Origin: Petrolisthes cinctipes
Taxonomy: Eukaryota > Arthropoda > Malacostraca > Decapoda > Porcellanidae
Direction of reading: 5' to 3'
Assembly: GCA_033782935.1 (NCBI GenBank)
Contig: JAWQEG010001359.1
Span: 620,001-684,000, forward strand
Length of the DNA stretch: 64,000 bases
Part shown: positions 1-10,320 of the stretch, piece after piece
Layout of the letters: every line of letters begins with the position of its first letter
Numbering within the stretch: position 1 is the stretch's first letter
Notes under the pieces: generated by a model
What the model saw: only the letters and a program-made list of their open reading frames with translations
The model's database searches: none
What the model was told of the DNA's origin: nothing
Program-made: the position numbers and the translations under genes

Positions 1-123
1 GGACCCCTAAATATCAAATTTTCGGGTGTTTTGGGCCTTAATTTGAAATATCGACTTTTTGGCACCTAAAATAACGATTTTTATCATGTTTTTAGCCTAT
101 ATTTTGAATATATTCTGGCACTG

Positions 124-417
124 AGTAGGCATGCACAGATTGCTTCTGGGACCCCAAAATATTGAATTTTTGGGTGTTTAGGGCCAGAATTTGAGATATA
201 AACGGGTACAGAAGATGCATGCACATATTGACTTTGGGCATCTAAAATATCGATTTACAGTATGTTTTGGGCATGTATTTTGAAAATATTCTATTTTGAG
301 CCTGAGTTTGAGATATAAACGAGTACCGAAGATGCATGCACATATCGACTTTTGGGCACCTAAAATATCGATTTTGAGCATGTTTTGAGCCTATATTTTG
401 AAAACATTCTAGCACTA
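124..417 (+). repeat. Fused monomer (294 bp), HOR-A copy 1
   Basis: A long monomer runs as far as 'gaaaatattcta' (about 293) and then continues at 'ttttgagcctgagtttgag', deep inside the next monomer. About 59 bp are missing, including the landmark and the 'cttctgggacccc' block. This joint is out of register, unlike most length changes in the window, which are whole monomers. It recurs at exact HOR spacing at 3540 and 6775. Confidence 0.88.
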
Positions 418-593
418 AGTAGGCATGTACAGATCGCTTCTGGGACCCCAAAATATCGAATTTTCGGGTGTTTTGAGCCAGAATTTGAGATATAAACGTG
501 TATATAAGATGCATACACATATTGACTTTGAGCACCAAAAATATCGATTTTCAGCATGTTTTGGGCCTGAATTTTGAAAATACTCTAACTCGG

Positions 594-741
594 AGTAGGC
601 ATGTACAGATCGCTTCTGATACCCCAAAATATCGAATTTTCGGGTGTTTAGGGCCAGAATTTGAGATATCGACTTTTTGGCACCTAAAATATCGATTTTT
701 AGCATGTTTTTAGCCTATATTTTGAAAATATTCTAGCACTG
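594..741 (+). repeat. Representative short monomer, type S2 (148 bp)
   Basis: This form reads 'gagatatcgactttttggca' and is 148 bp, one base longer than S1. It shows the origin of the short form most clearly: joining 'gagatat' to 'cgacttttt' removes exactly the 29 bp that lie between two ATAT copies in the long monomer. S2 usually has 'atgtttttagcc' downstream, against 'atgttttgagcc' in S1. Examples elsewhere start at 14201, 33665, 37469, 53875, 55200 and 61389. Confidence 0.9.
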
Positions 742-1064
742 AGTAGGCATGTACAGATTGCTTCTGGGACCCCAAAATATTGAATTTTCGGGTGTTTTGA
801 GCCTGAATTTGAGATATAAACGGGTACAGAAGATACATGCACATATTGACTTTGGGCATATAAATTATCGATTTTAAGCATGTTTTGGGCCTGTATTTTG
901 AAAATACTCTAACGCGGAGTAGGCATGTACAGATCGCTTCTGGGACCCCAAAATATCGAATTTTCAGGTGTTTTGGGCCTGAATTTGAGATATCGCCCTT
1001 ACGCACCTAAAATATCGATTTTTAGCATGTTATGAGCCTATATTTTGAAAATATTCTAGCACTG

Positions 1065-1241
1065 AGTAGGCATGTACAGATCGCTTCTGGGACCCCAAAA
1101 TACCGAATTTTCGGGTGTTTTGAGCTTGAATTTGAGATATAAACGAGTACAGAAGATGCATGCACATATCGACTTTTGGGCACCTAAAATATCGATTTTG
1201 AGCATGTTTTGAGCCTATATTTTGAAAACATTCTAGCACTG
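1065..1241 (+). repeat. Representative long monomer (L, 177 bp)
   Basis: Taken from landmark to landmark. In order it holds: the landmark; 'cttctgggacccc'; 'aaaata.cgaattttcgggtg'; 'ttttgagc.tgaatttgag'; the L-only segment 'atataaacgagtacagaag' plus 'atgcatgcacat'; 'cgacttttgggcacct'; 'aaaatatcgattttgagc'; 'atgttttgagcctatatttt'; and the tail 'gaaaacattctagcactg'. L forms of 176 and 177 bp are both common. Subtypes differ at the L-only segment (gtacagaagatgcatgcac, gtatagaagatgcatacac, gtacagaagatacatgcac, gtactgaagatgcatgcac) and at the tail (acattctagcactg or tactctaacacgg). The perfect palindrome tgcatgca lies at monomer positions 93-100 and is absent from S. G+C counted by hand is 69 of 177. 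Confidence 0.95.
1097..1185 (+). repeat. Half-unit h1 of the long monomer (89 bp)
   Basis: Starts at 'aaaata.cga' and runs to the next 'aaaatatcga'. It aligns over its full length with the following half-unit h2. Shared blocks in the same order are: aaaata(t/c)cga; a T-run; gttttgagc; a T-rich stretch ending ttga; then 'gcatgcacatatcgac' against 'gcatgtacagatcgct' in h2; then 'tttgggcacc' against 'tctgggaccc'. The 29 bp that are missing from short monomers lie entirely in this half. The spacing of 89 bp is half of 177, so the long monomer looks like an old tandem dimer. Confidence 0.85.
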
Positions 1242-1273
1242 AGTAGGCATGTACAGATCGCTTCTGGGACCCC
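1186..1273 (+). repeat. Half-unit h2 of the long monomer (88 bp)
   Basis: Runs from 'aaaatatcgattttgagc' across the monomer boundary to just before the next 'aaatatcg'. It contains the landmark used here to count monomers and an ATCGAT hexamer that is present in most monomers. It is diverged from h1 mainly in the middle ('acattctagcactgag' against 'gagatataaacgag'). Both S and L monomers keep h2 whole, so h2 is the more constrained half in length. Confidence 0.83.
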
Positions 1274-1388
1274 TAAATATCGAATTTTCGGATGTTTTGG
1301 GCCTGAATTTGAGATATCGCCTATACGCACCAAAAATATCGATTTTTAGCATGTTTTGAGCCAATATTTTGAAAATATTCTAGCACTG
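1242..1388 (+). repeat. Representative short monomer, type S1 (147 bp)
   Basis: Same landmark and same h2 half as the long monomer, but h1 is shortened: 'gagatatcgcctatacgcac' replaces the longer L segment. Common S1 relatives read cctttacgcacc, cccttacgcacc, cctttaagcacc (linked to the tail tattatgaaaatattctaat) and cctctacgcacc (HOR-F, with 'gggatatcg'). S1 is 147 bp with very little length variation across the window. It is nearly always followed by one or two long monomers. Confidence 0.93.
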
Positions 1389-3416
1389 AGTAGGCATGTA
1401 CAGATTGCTTCTGGGACCCCAAAATATTGAATTTTCGGGTGTTTTGAGCCTGAATTTGAGATATAAACGGGTACAGAAGATACATGCACATATTGACTTT
1501 GGGCATCTAAAATATCGATTTTGAGCATGTTTTGGCCCTCTATTTTGAAAATACTCTAACACGGAGTAGGCATGTACAGATCGCTTCTGGGACCCCAAAA
1601 TATCGAATTTTCGGGTGTTTTGGGCCTGAATTTGAGATATCGCCTTTACGCACCAAAAATATCGATTTTTAGCATGTTTTTAGCCTATATTTTGAAAATA
1701 TTCAAGCACTGAGCAGGCATGTACAGATCGCTTCTGGGACCCCAAAATATCGAATTTTATGGTGTTTTGAGCTTGAATTTGAGATATAAACGAGTACAGA
1801 AGATGAATGCACATATCGACCTTTGGGAACCTAAAATATCGATTTTGAGCATGTTTTGAGCCTATATTTTGAAAACATTCTAGCACTGAGTAGGCATGTA
1901 CAGATCGCTTCTGGGACCCAAAAATATTGAATTTTCGGGTGTTTAGGGCCAGAATTTGAGATATAAACGGATACAGAAGATGCATGCACATATCGACTTT
2001 TGGGCACCTAAAAGATCGATTTTCAGTATGTTTTTGGCCTGTATTTTGAAAATGCTCTAACACGGAGTTGGCATGTACAGATCGCTTCTGGGACCCCTAA
2101 ATATCGAATTTTCGGATGTTTTGGGCCTGAATTTGAGATATCGCCTTTACGCACCAAAAATATCGATTTTTAGCATGTTTTGAGCCAATATTTTGAAAAT
2201 ATTCTAGCACTGAGTAGGCATGTACAGATTGCTTCTGGGACCCCAAAATATTGAATTTTCGGGTGTTTTGAGCCTGAATTTGAGATATAAACGGGTTCAG
2301 AAGATACATGCACATATTGACTTTGGGTATCTAAAATATCGATTTTGAGCATGTTTTGGGCCTGTATTTTGAAAATACTCTAACACGGAGTAGGCATGTA
2401 CAGATCGCTTCTGGGACCCCAAAATATCGAATTTTCGGGTGTTTTGGGCCTGAATTTGAGATATCGCCTTTACGCACCTAAAATATCGATTTTTAGCATG
2501 TTATGAGCCTATATTTTGAAAATATTCTAGCACTGAGCAGGCATGTACAGATCGCTTCTGGGACCCCAAAATATCGAATTTTCTGGTGTTTTGAGCTTGA
2601 ATTTGAGATATAAACGAGTACAGAAGATGAATTCACATATCGACTTTTGGGCACCTAAAATATCGATTTTGAGCATGTTTTGAGCCTATATTTTGAAAAC
2701 ATTCTAGCACTGAGTAGGCATGTACAGATCGCTTCTGGGACCCCAAAATATCGAATTTTCGGGTGTTTTGAGGCTGAATTTGAGATATAAACGGGTACTG
2801 AAGATGCATGCACATATCGAATTTTTGGCACCTAAAACATCGATTTTGAGCATGTTTTAGGCATGTATTTTGAAAATACTCTAACACGGAGTAGGCATGT
2901 ACAGATCGCTTCTGATACCCCAAAATATCAAATTTTCGGGTGTTTAGGGCCAGAATTTGAGATATCGACTTTTTGGCACCTAAAATATCGATTTTTAGCA
3001 TGTTTTTAGCCTATATTTTGAAAATATTCTAGCACTGAGCAGGCATGTACAGATCGCTTCTGGGACCCCAAAATATCGAATTTTCTGGTGTTTTGAGCTT
3101 GAATTTGAGATATAAACGAGTACAGAAGATGAATGCACATATCGACCTTTGGGAACCTAAAATATCGATTTTGAGCATGTTTTGAGCCTATATTTTGAAA
3201 ACATTCTAGCACTGAGTAGGCATGTACAGATCGCTTCTGGGACCCCAAAATATCGAATTTTCGGGTGTTTTGAGCCTGAATTTGAGATATAAACGGGAAC
3301 TGAAGATGCATGCACATATCGACTTTTTGGCACCTAAAACATCGATTTTGAGCATGTTTTAGGCATGTATTTTGAAAATACTCTAACACGGAGTAGGCAT
3401 GTACAGATCGCTTCTG

Positions 3417-6400
3417 GGACCCCTAAATATCAAATTTTCGGGTGTTTTGGGCCTTAATTTGAAATATCGACTTTTTGGCACCTAAAATAACGATTTTTAT
3501 CATGTTTTTAGCCTATATTTTGAATATATTCTGGCACTGAGTAGGCATGCACAGATTGCTTCTGGGACCCCAAAATATTGAATTTTTGGGTGTTTAGGGC
3601 CAGAATTTGAGATATAAACGGGTACAGAAGATGCATGCACATATTGACTTTGGGCATCTAAAATATCGATTTACAGTATGTTTTGGGCATGTATTTTGAA
3701 AATATTCTATTTTGAGCCTGAGTTTGAGATATAAACGAGTACCGAAGATGCATGCACATATCGACTTTTGCGCACCTAAAATATCGATTTTGAGCATGTT
3801 TTGAGCCTATATTTTGAAAACATTCTAGCACTAAGTAGGCATGTACAGATCGCTTCTGGGACCCCAAAATATCTAATTTTCGGGTGTTTTGAGCCAGAAT
3901 TTGAGATATAAACGTGTATATAAGATGCATACACATATTGACTTTGGGCACCAAAAATATCGATTTTCAGCATGTTTTGGGCCTGAATTTTGAAAATACT
4001 CTAACACGGAGTAGGCATGTACAGATCGCTTCTGATACCCCAAAATATCGAATTTTCGGGTGTTTAGGGCCAGAATTTGAGATATCGACTTTTTGGCACC
4101 TAAAATATCGATTTTTAGCCTGTTTTTAGCCTATATTTTGAAAATATTCTAGCACTGAGTAGGCATGTACAGATTGCTTCTGGGACCCCAAAATATTGAA
4201 TTTTCGGGTGTTTTGAGCCTGAATTTGAGATATAAACGGGTACAGAAGATACATGCACATATTGACTTTGGGCATCTAAATTATCGATTTTAAGCATGTT
4301 TTGGGCCTGTATTTTGAAAATACTCTAACGCGGAGTAGGTATGTACAGATCGCTTCTGGGACCCCAAAATATCGAATTTTCATGTGTTTTGGGCCTGAAT
4401 TTGAGATATCGCCCTTACGCACCTAAAATATCGATTTTTAGCATGTTATGAGCCTATATTTTGAAAATATTCTAGCACTGAGTAGGCATGTACAGATCGC
4501 TTCTGGGACCCCAAAATACCGAATTTTCGGGTGTTTTGAGCTTGAATTTGAGATATAAACGAGTACAGAAGATGCATGCACATATCGACTTTTGGGCACC
4601 TAAAATATCGATTTTGAGCATGTTTTGAGCCTATATTTTGAAAACATTCTAGCACTGAGTAGGCATGTACAGATCGCTTCTGGGACCCCTAAATATCGAA
4701 TTTTCGGATGTTTTGGGCCTGAATTTGAGATATCGCCTTTACGCACCAAAAATATCGATTTTTAGCATGTTTTGAGCCAATATTTTGAAAATATTCTAGC
4801 ACTGAGTAGGCATGTACAGATTGCTTCTGGGACCCCAAAATATTGAATTTTCGGGTGTTTTGAGCCTAAATTTGAGATATAAACGGGTACAGAAGATACA
4901 TGCACATATTGACTTTGGGCATCTAAAATATCGATTTTGAGCATGTTTTGGGCCTGTATTTTGAAAATACTCTAACACGGAGTAGGCATGTACAGATCGC
5001 TTCTGGGACCCCAAAATATCGAATTTTCGGGTGTTTTGGGCCTGAATTTGAGATATCGCCCTTACGCACCTAAAATATCGATTTTTAGCATGTTATGAGC
5101 CTATATTTTGAAAATATTCTAGCACTGAGTAGGCATGTACAGATCGCTTCTGGGACCCCAAAATACCGAATTTTCGGGTGTTTTGAGCTTGAATTTGAGA
5201 TATAAACGAGTACAGAAGATGCATGCACATATCGACTTTTGGGCACCTAAAATATCGATTTTGAGCATGTTTTGAGCCTATATTTTGAAAACATTCTAGC
5301 ACTGAGTAGGCATGTACAGATCGCTTCTGGGACCCAAAAATATTGAATTTTCGGGTGTTTAGGGCCAGAATTTGAGATATAAACGGATACAGAAGATGCA
5401 TGCACATATCGACTTTTGGGCACCTAAAAGATCGATTTTCAGTATGTTTTTGGCCTGTATTTTGAAAATGCTCTAACACGGAGTTGGCATGTACAGATCG
5501 CTTCTGGGACCCCTAAATATCGAATTTTCGGATGTTTTGGGCCTGAATTTGAGATATCGCCTTTACGCACCAAAAATATCTATTTTTAGCATGTTTTGAG
5601 CCAATATTTTGAAAATATTCTAGCACTGAGTAGGCATGTACAGATTGCTTCTGGGACCCCAAAATATTGAATTTTCGGGTGTTTTGAGCCTGAATTTGAG
5701 ATATAAACGGGTTCAGAAGATACATGCACATATTGACTTTGGGCATCTAATATATCGATTTTGAGCATGTTTTGGGCCTGTATTTTGAAAATACTCTAAC
5801 ACGGAGTAGGCATGTACAGATCGCTTCTGGGACCCCAAAATATCGAATTTTCGGGTGTTTTGGGCCTGAATTTGAGATATCGCCTTTACGCACCTAAAAT
5901 ATCGATTTTTAGCATGTTATGAGCCTATATTTTGAAAATATTCTAGCACTGAGCAGGCATGTACAGATCGCTTCTGGGACCCCAAAATATCGAATTTTCT
6001 GGTGTTTTGAGCTTGAATTTGAGATATAAACGAGTACAGAAGATGAATGCACATATCGACTTTTGGGCACCTAAAATATCGATTTTGAGTATGTTTTGAG
6101 CCTATATTTTGAAAACATTCTAGCACTGAGTAGGCATGTACAGATCGCTTCTAGGACCCCAAAATATCGAATTTTCGGGTGTTTTGAGCCTGAATTTGAG
6201 ATATAAACGGGTACAGAAGATACATGCACATATTGACTTTGGGCATCTAAAATATCGATTTTGAGCATGTTTTGGGCCTGTATTTTGAAAATACTCTAAC
6301 ACGGAGTTGGCATGTACAGATCGCTTCTGAGACCCCTAAATATCGAAGTTTCGGGTGTTTTGGGCCTGAATTTGAGATATCGCCTTTACGCACCAAAAAT

Positions 6401-6651
6401 ATCGATTTTTAGCATGTTTTGAGCCAATATTTTGAAAATATTCTAGCACAGAGTAGGCATGTACAGAATGCTTCTGGGACCCTAAAATATTGAATTTTCG
6501 GGTGTTTTGAGCCTGAATTTGAGATATAAACGGGTACAGAAGATACATGCACATATTGGCTTTGGGCATCTAAAATATCGATTTTGAGCATGTTTTGGGC
6601 CTGTATTTTGAAAATACTCTAACACGGAGTAGGCATGTAAAGATCGCTTCT
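3417..6651 (+). repeat. HOR-A copy 2 (3235 bp, one block replaced)
   Basis: Follows copy 1 at a constant 3416-bp offset up to the landmark at 6129. After about 6180-6205 the last five monomers of copy 1 (177, 148, 177, 177, 148) are replaced by four others (176, 147, 176, 147), a net loss of 181 bp. The replacement resembles the S-L-S-L stretch just upstream (about 5480-5950), so unequal exchange or conversion within the unit explains it. The monomer at about 5128 also differs from its copy 1 partner (plain S1 with 'aaaataccg'). Confidence 0.88.
3540..3833 (+). repeat. Fused monomer (294 bp), HOR-A copy 2
   Basis: Same joint 'attcta|ttttgagcc' and same 294-bp length as at 124, offset by 3416 bp. 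It is a diagnostic marker of the HOR-A lineage. Confidence 0.88.
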
Positions 6652-7560
6652 GGGACCCCAAAATATCGAATTTTCGGGTGTTTTGGGCCTGAATTTGAGA
6701 TATCGCCTTTACGCACCTAAAATATCGATTTTTATCATGTTTTTAGCCTATATTTTGAATATATTCTGGCACTGAGTAGGCATGCACAGATTGCTTCTGG
6801 GACCCCAAAATATTGAATTTTTGGGTGTTTAGGGCCAGAATTTGAGATATAAACGGGTACAGAAGATGCATGCACATATTGACTTTGGGCATCTAAAATA
6901 TCGATTTACAGCATGTTTTGGGCATGTATTTTGAAAATATTCTATTTTGAGCCTGAATTTGAGATATAAACGAGTACCGAAGATGCATGCACATATCGAC
7001 TTTTGGGCACCTAAAATATCGATTTTGAGCATGTTTTGAGCCTATATTTTGAAAACATTCTAGCACTAAGTAGGCATGTACAGATCGCTTCTGGGACCCC
7101 AAAATATCTAATTTTCGGGTGTTTTGAGCCAGAATTTGAGATATAAACGTATATATAAGATGCATACACATATTGACTTTGGGCACCAAAAATATCGTTT
7201 TTTAGCATGTTTTGGGCCTGAATTTTGAAAATACTCTAACACGGAGTAGGCATGTACAGATCGCTTCTGATACCCCAAAATATCGAATTTACGGGTGTTT
7301 AGGGCCAGAATTTGAGATATCGACTTTTTGGCACCTAAAATATCGATTTTTATCATGTTTTTAGCCTATATTTTGAAAATATTCTAGCACTGAGTAGGCA
7401 TGTACAGATTGCTTCTGGGACCCCAAAATATTGAATTTTCGGGTGTTTTGAGCCTGAATTTGAGATATAAACGGGTACAGAAGATACATGCACATATTGA
7501 CTTTGGGCATCTAAATTATCGATTTTAAGCATGTTTTGGGCCTGTATTTTGAAAATACTC
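6652..7560 (+). repeat. HOR-A copy 3 (partial)
   Basis: The private 'tttttatcatg' S monomer, the fused 294-bp monomer (6775-7068) and the next L-S-L monomers repeat those of copies 1 and 2. Identity stops near 7560 inside a long monomer, whose tail changes from 'tactctaacgcgg' to 'tactctagccttagtagg'. That hybrid tail marks the switch into the neighbouring block. The first S monomer of this copy has the ordinary 'cctttacgcacc' core upstream of the private variants, another mosaic sign. Confidence 0.85.
6775..7068 (+). repeat. Fused monomer (294 bp), HOR-A copy 3
   Basis: Third copy of the same out-of-register joint, 3235 bp after the second. It reads 'gagcctgaatttgag' where the first two copies read 'gagcctgagtttgag', so it has kept or regained the usual base. 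Confidence 0.87.
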
Positions 7561-7567
7561 TAGCCTT

Positions 7568-9735
7568 AGTAGGCATGTACAGATCGCTTCTGGGACCCAA
7601 AAATATCGAATTTTCGGGTGTTTTGAGCCTGAATTTGAGATATAAACGAGTATAGAAGATGCATACACATATTGACTTTGGGCACCAAAAATATCGATTT
7701 TGAGCATGTTTTGGGCCTGTATTTTGAAAATACTCTAACACGGAGTAGGCATGTACAGATCGCTTCTGGGACCCCAAAATATCGAATTTTCGGGTGTTTT
7801 GGGCCTGAATTTTAGATATCGCCTTTAAGCACCTAAAATATCGATTTTTAGCATGTTTTGAGCCTATATTTAGAAAATATTCTAGCACTGAGTAGGCATG
7901 TACAGATTGTTTCTGGGACCCCAAAATATTGAATTTTCTGGTGTTTTGAGCCTGAATTTGAGATATAAACGGGTACAGAAGATACATGCACATATTGACT
8001 TTGGGCATCTAAATTATCGATTTTCAGCATGTTTTGGGCCTGTATTTTGAAAATACTCTAACACGGAGTAGGCATGTACAGATCGCTTCTGGGACCCCAA
8101 AATATCGAATTTTTGGGTGTTTTGGGCATGAATTTGAGATATCGCCTTTACGCACCTAAAATATCGATTTTTAGCATGTTTTGAGCCTATATTTTGAAAA
8201 TATTCTAGCACTGAGTAGGCATGTACAGATCGCTTCTTGGACCCCAAAATATCGAATTTTCGGGTGTTTTGAGCTGAATTTGAGATATAAACGAGTACAG
8301 AAGATGCATGCACATATCGTCTTTTGGGCACCTAAAATATCGATTTTCAGCATGTTTTGAGCCTATATTTTGAAAACATTCTAGCCTTAGTAGGCATGTA
8401 CAGATCGCTTCTGGGACCCAAAAATATCGAATTTTCGGGTGTTTAGGGCCAGAATTTGAGATATAAACGGGTACAGAAGATGCATGCACATATCGACTTT
8501 TCTGCCGCCTAAAAGATCGATTTTCAGTATGTTTTTGGCCTGTATTTTGAAAATACTCTAACACGGAGTTGGCATGTACAGATCGCTTCTGGGACCCCTA
8601 AATATCGAATTTTCGGGTGTTTAGGGCCAGAATTTGAGATATCGACTTTTTGGCACCTAAAATTTCGATTTTTAGCATGTTTTTAGCCTATATTTTGAAA
8701 ATATTCTAGCACTGAGTAGGCATGTACAGATTGCTTCTGGGACCCCAAAATATTGAATTTTCGGGTGTTTTGAGCCTGAATTTGAGATATAAACGGGTAC
8801 AGAAGATACATGCACATATTGACTTTGGGCATCTAAAATATCGATTTTGAGCATGTTTTGGGCCTGTATTTTGAAAATACTCTAACACGGAGTAAGCATG
8901 TACAGATCGCTTCTGGGACCCCAAAATATCGAATTTTCGGGTGTTTTGGGCCTGAATTTGAGATATCGCCTTTACGCACCTAAAATATCGATTTTTAGCA
9001 TGTTATGAGCCTATATTTTGAAAATATTCTAGCACTGAGCAGGCATGTACAGATCGCTTCTGGGACCCCAAAATATCGAATTTTCTGGTGTTTTGAGATT
9101 GAATTTGAGATATAAACGAGTACAGAAGATGAATGCACATATCGACTTTAGGGCAACTAAAATATCGATTTTGAGCATGTTTTGAGCCTATATTTTGAAA
9201 ACATTCTAGCACTGAGTAGGCATGTACAGATCGCTTCTGGGACCCCAAAATATCGAATTTTCGGGTGTTTTGAGCCTGAATTTGAGATATAAACAGGTAC
9301 TGAAGATGCATGCACATATCGACTTTTTGGCACCTAAAACATCGATTTTGAGCATGCTTTAGGCATGTATTTTGAAAATACTCTAACACGGAGTAGGCAT
9401 GTACCGATAGCTTCTGGGACCCCTAAATATCAAATTTTCGGGTGTTTTGGGCCTTAATTTGAAATATCGACTTTTTGGCACCTAAAATATCGATATTTAT
9501 CATGTTTTTAGCCTATATTTTGAATATATTCTGGAACTGAGTAGGCATGCACAGATTGCTTCTGTGACCCCAAAATATTGAATTTTCGGGTGTTTAAGGC
9601 CAGAATTTGAGATATAAACGGGTACAGAAGATGCATGCACATATTGACTTTGGGCATCTAAAATATCGATTTACAGCATGTTTTGGGCCTGTATTTTGAA
9701 AATACTCTAACACGGAGTAGGCATGTACAGATCGC
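7568..9735 (+). repeat. Block repeated 13,700 bp downstream, upstream copy
   Basis: Landmarks at 7568, 7744, 7891, 8067, 8214, then 8715, 8891, 9038, 9215, 9392, 9540 and 9716 all recur at exactly +13,700. Shared rare variants include 'tttagaaaatattc' with 'gattgtttctggg' (about 7870-7914), 'gagtaagcatg' (8890), 'gtaccgatagc' (9401) and 'ttctggaactgag' (9531). The three monomers between 8214 and 8715 differ in sequence and individual length (175, 178, 148) from the downstream copy (177, 177, 147), but both sets total 501 bp. The match fades near 9735. Confidence 0.85.
8389..8566 (+). repeat. Marker monomer 'ctgccgcc' (178 bp)
   Basis: A long monomer in which the usual 'gggcacct' is replaced by 'tctgccgcct'. 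Further copies begin at about 11539, 14023, 15348, 17656, 25061 and 27707, seven in all. I saw none downstream of 28 kb. The GC-rich change makes it a useful lineage tag. Confidence 0.85.
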
Positions 9736-10320
9736 TTCTGATACCTCAAAATATCGAATTTTCGGGTGTTTTGAGCCTGAATTTGAGATATAAACGAGTA
9801 TAGAAGATGCATACACATATTGACTTTGGGCACCAAAAAGATCGATTTTTAGCATGTTTTGGGCCTGTATTTTGAAAATACTCTAACAAGGAGTAGGCAT
9901 GTACAGATCGCTTCTGGGACCCCAAAATATCGAATTTTTGGGTGTTTTGGGCCTGAATTTTAGATATCGCCTTTAAGCACCTAAAATATCGATTTTTAGC
10001 ATGTTTTGAGCCTATATTATGAAAATATTCTAATACTGAGTAGGCATGTACAGATCGCTTCTGGGACCCCTAAATATCGAATTTTCGGGTGTTTTGAGCT
10101 TGAATTTGAGATATAAACGAGTACAGAAGATGCATTCACATATCGACTTTTGGGCACCTAAAAGATCGATTTTCAGTATGTTTTTGGCCTGTGTTTTGAA
10201 AACATTCTAGCCTTAGTAGGCATGTACAGATCGCTTCTGGGACCCAAAAATATCGAATTTTCGGGTGTTTAGGGCCAGAATTTGAGATATAAACGGGTAC
10301 AGAAGATGCATGCACATATC
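8821..10320 (+). repeat. 1500-bp HOR copy 1
   Basis: Sequence from 8821 repeats at 10321 with an exact 1500-bp offset. Monomer intervals from 8891 are 147, 177, 177, 148, 176, 176, 147, 176, 176, i.e. three S-L-L modules of 501, 500 and 499 bp. The first half is shared with the 13,700-bp duplication. Private markers are 'gagtaagcatg', 'gggcaactaaaatatcg', 'gtaccgatagc' and 'ttctggaactgag'. Confidence 0.9.

Larger units (their letters stand above)
1..3416 (+). repeat. HOR-A copy 1 (3416 bp)
   Basis: Positions 1 onward match 3417 onward with an exact 3416-bp offset. Landmarks from 124 fall at intervals 294, 176, 148, 176, 147, 177, 147, 176, 147, 177, 177, 147, 176, 147, 177, 177, 148, 177, 177, 148, which sum to 3416. 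That is 11 L, 8 S and one fused monomer pair. The first S monomer carries private variants ('aaaataacg', 'tttttatcatg', 'gaatatattctgg', 'gcatgcacagat'). One monomer (1712-1888, with gagcagg and ttttatggtg) differs from its partner in copy 2. Confidence 0.93.

Noticed and set aside
1097..1120. Possible CENP-B box around 'atatcgaattttcgggtg'
   Set aside because: The canonical box needs TTCG, four bases, A, two bases, CGGG (15 bp core). Here ATCG and CGGG are 14 bp end to end, the first base is A and the central A is T. I found no better match.
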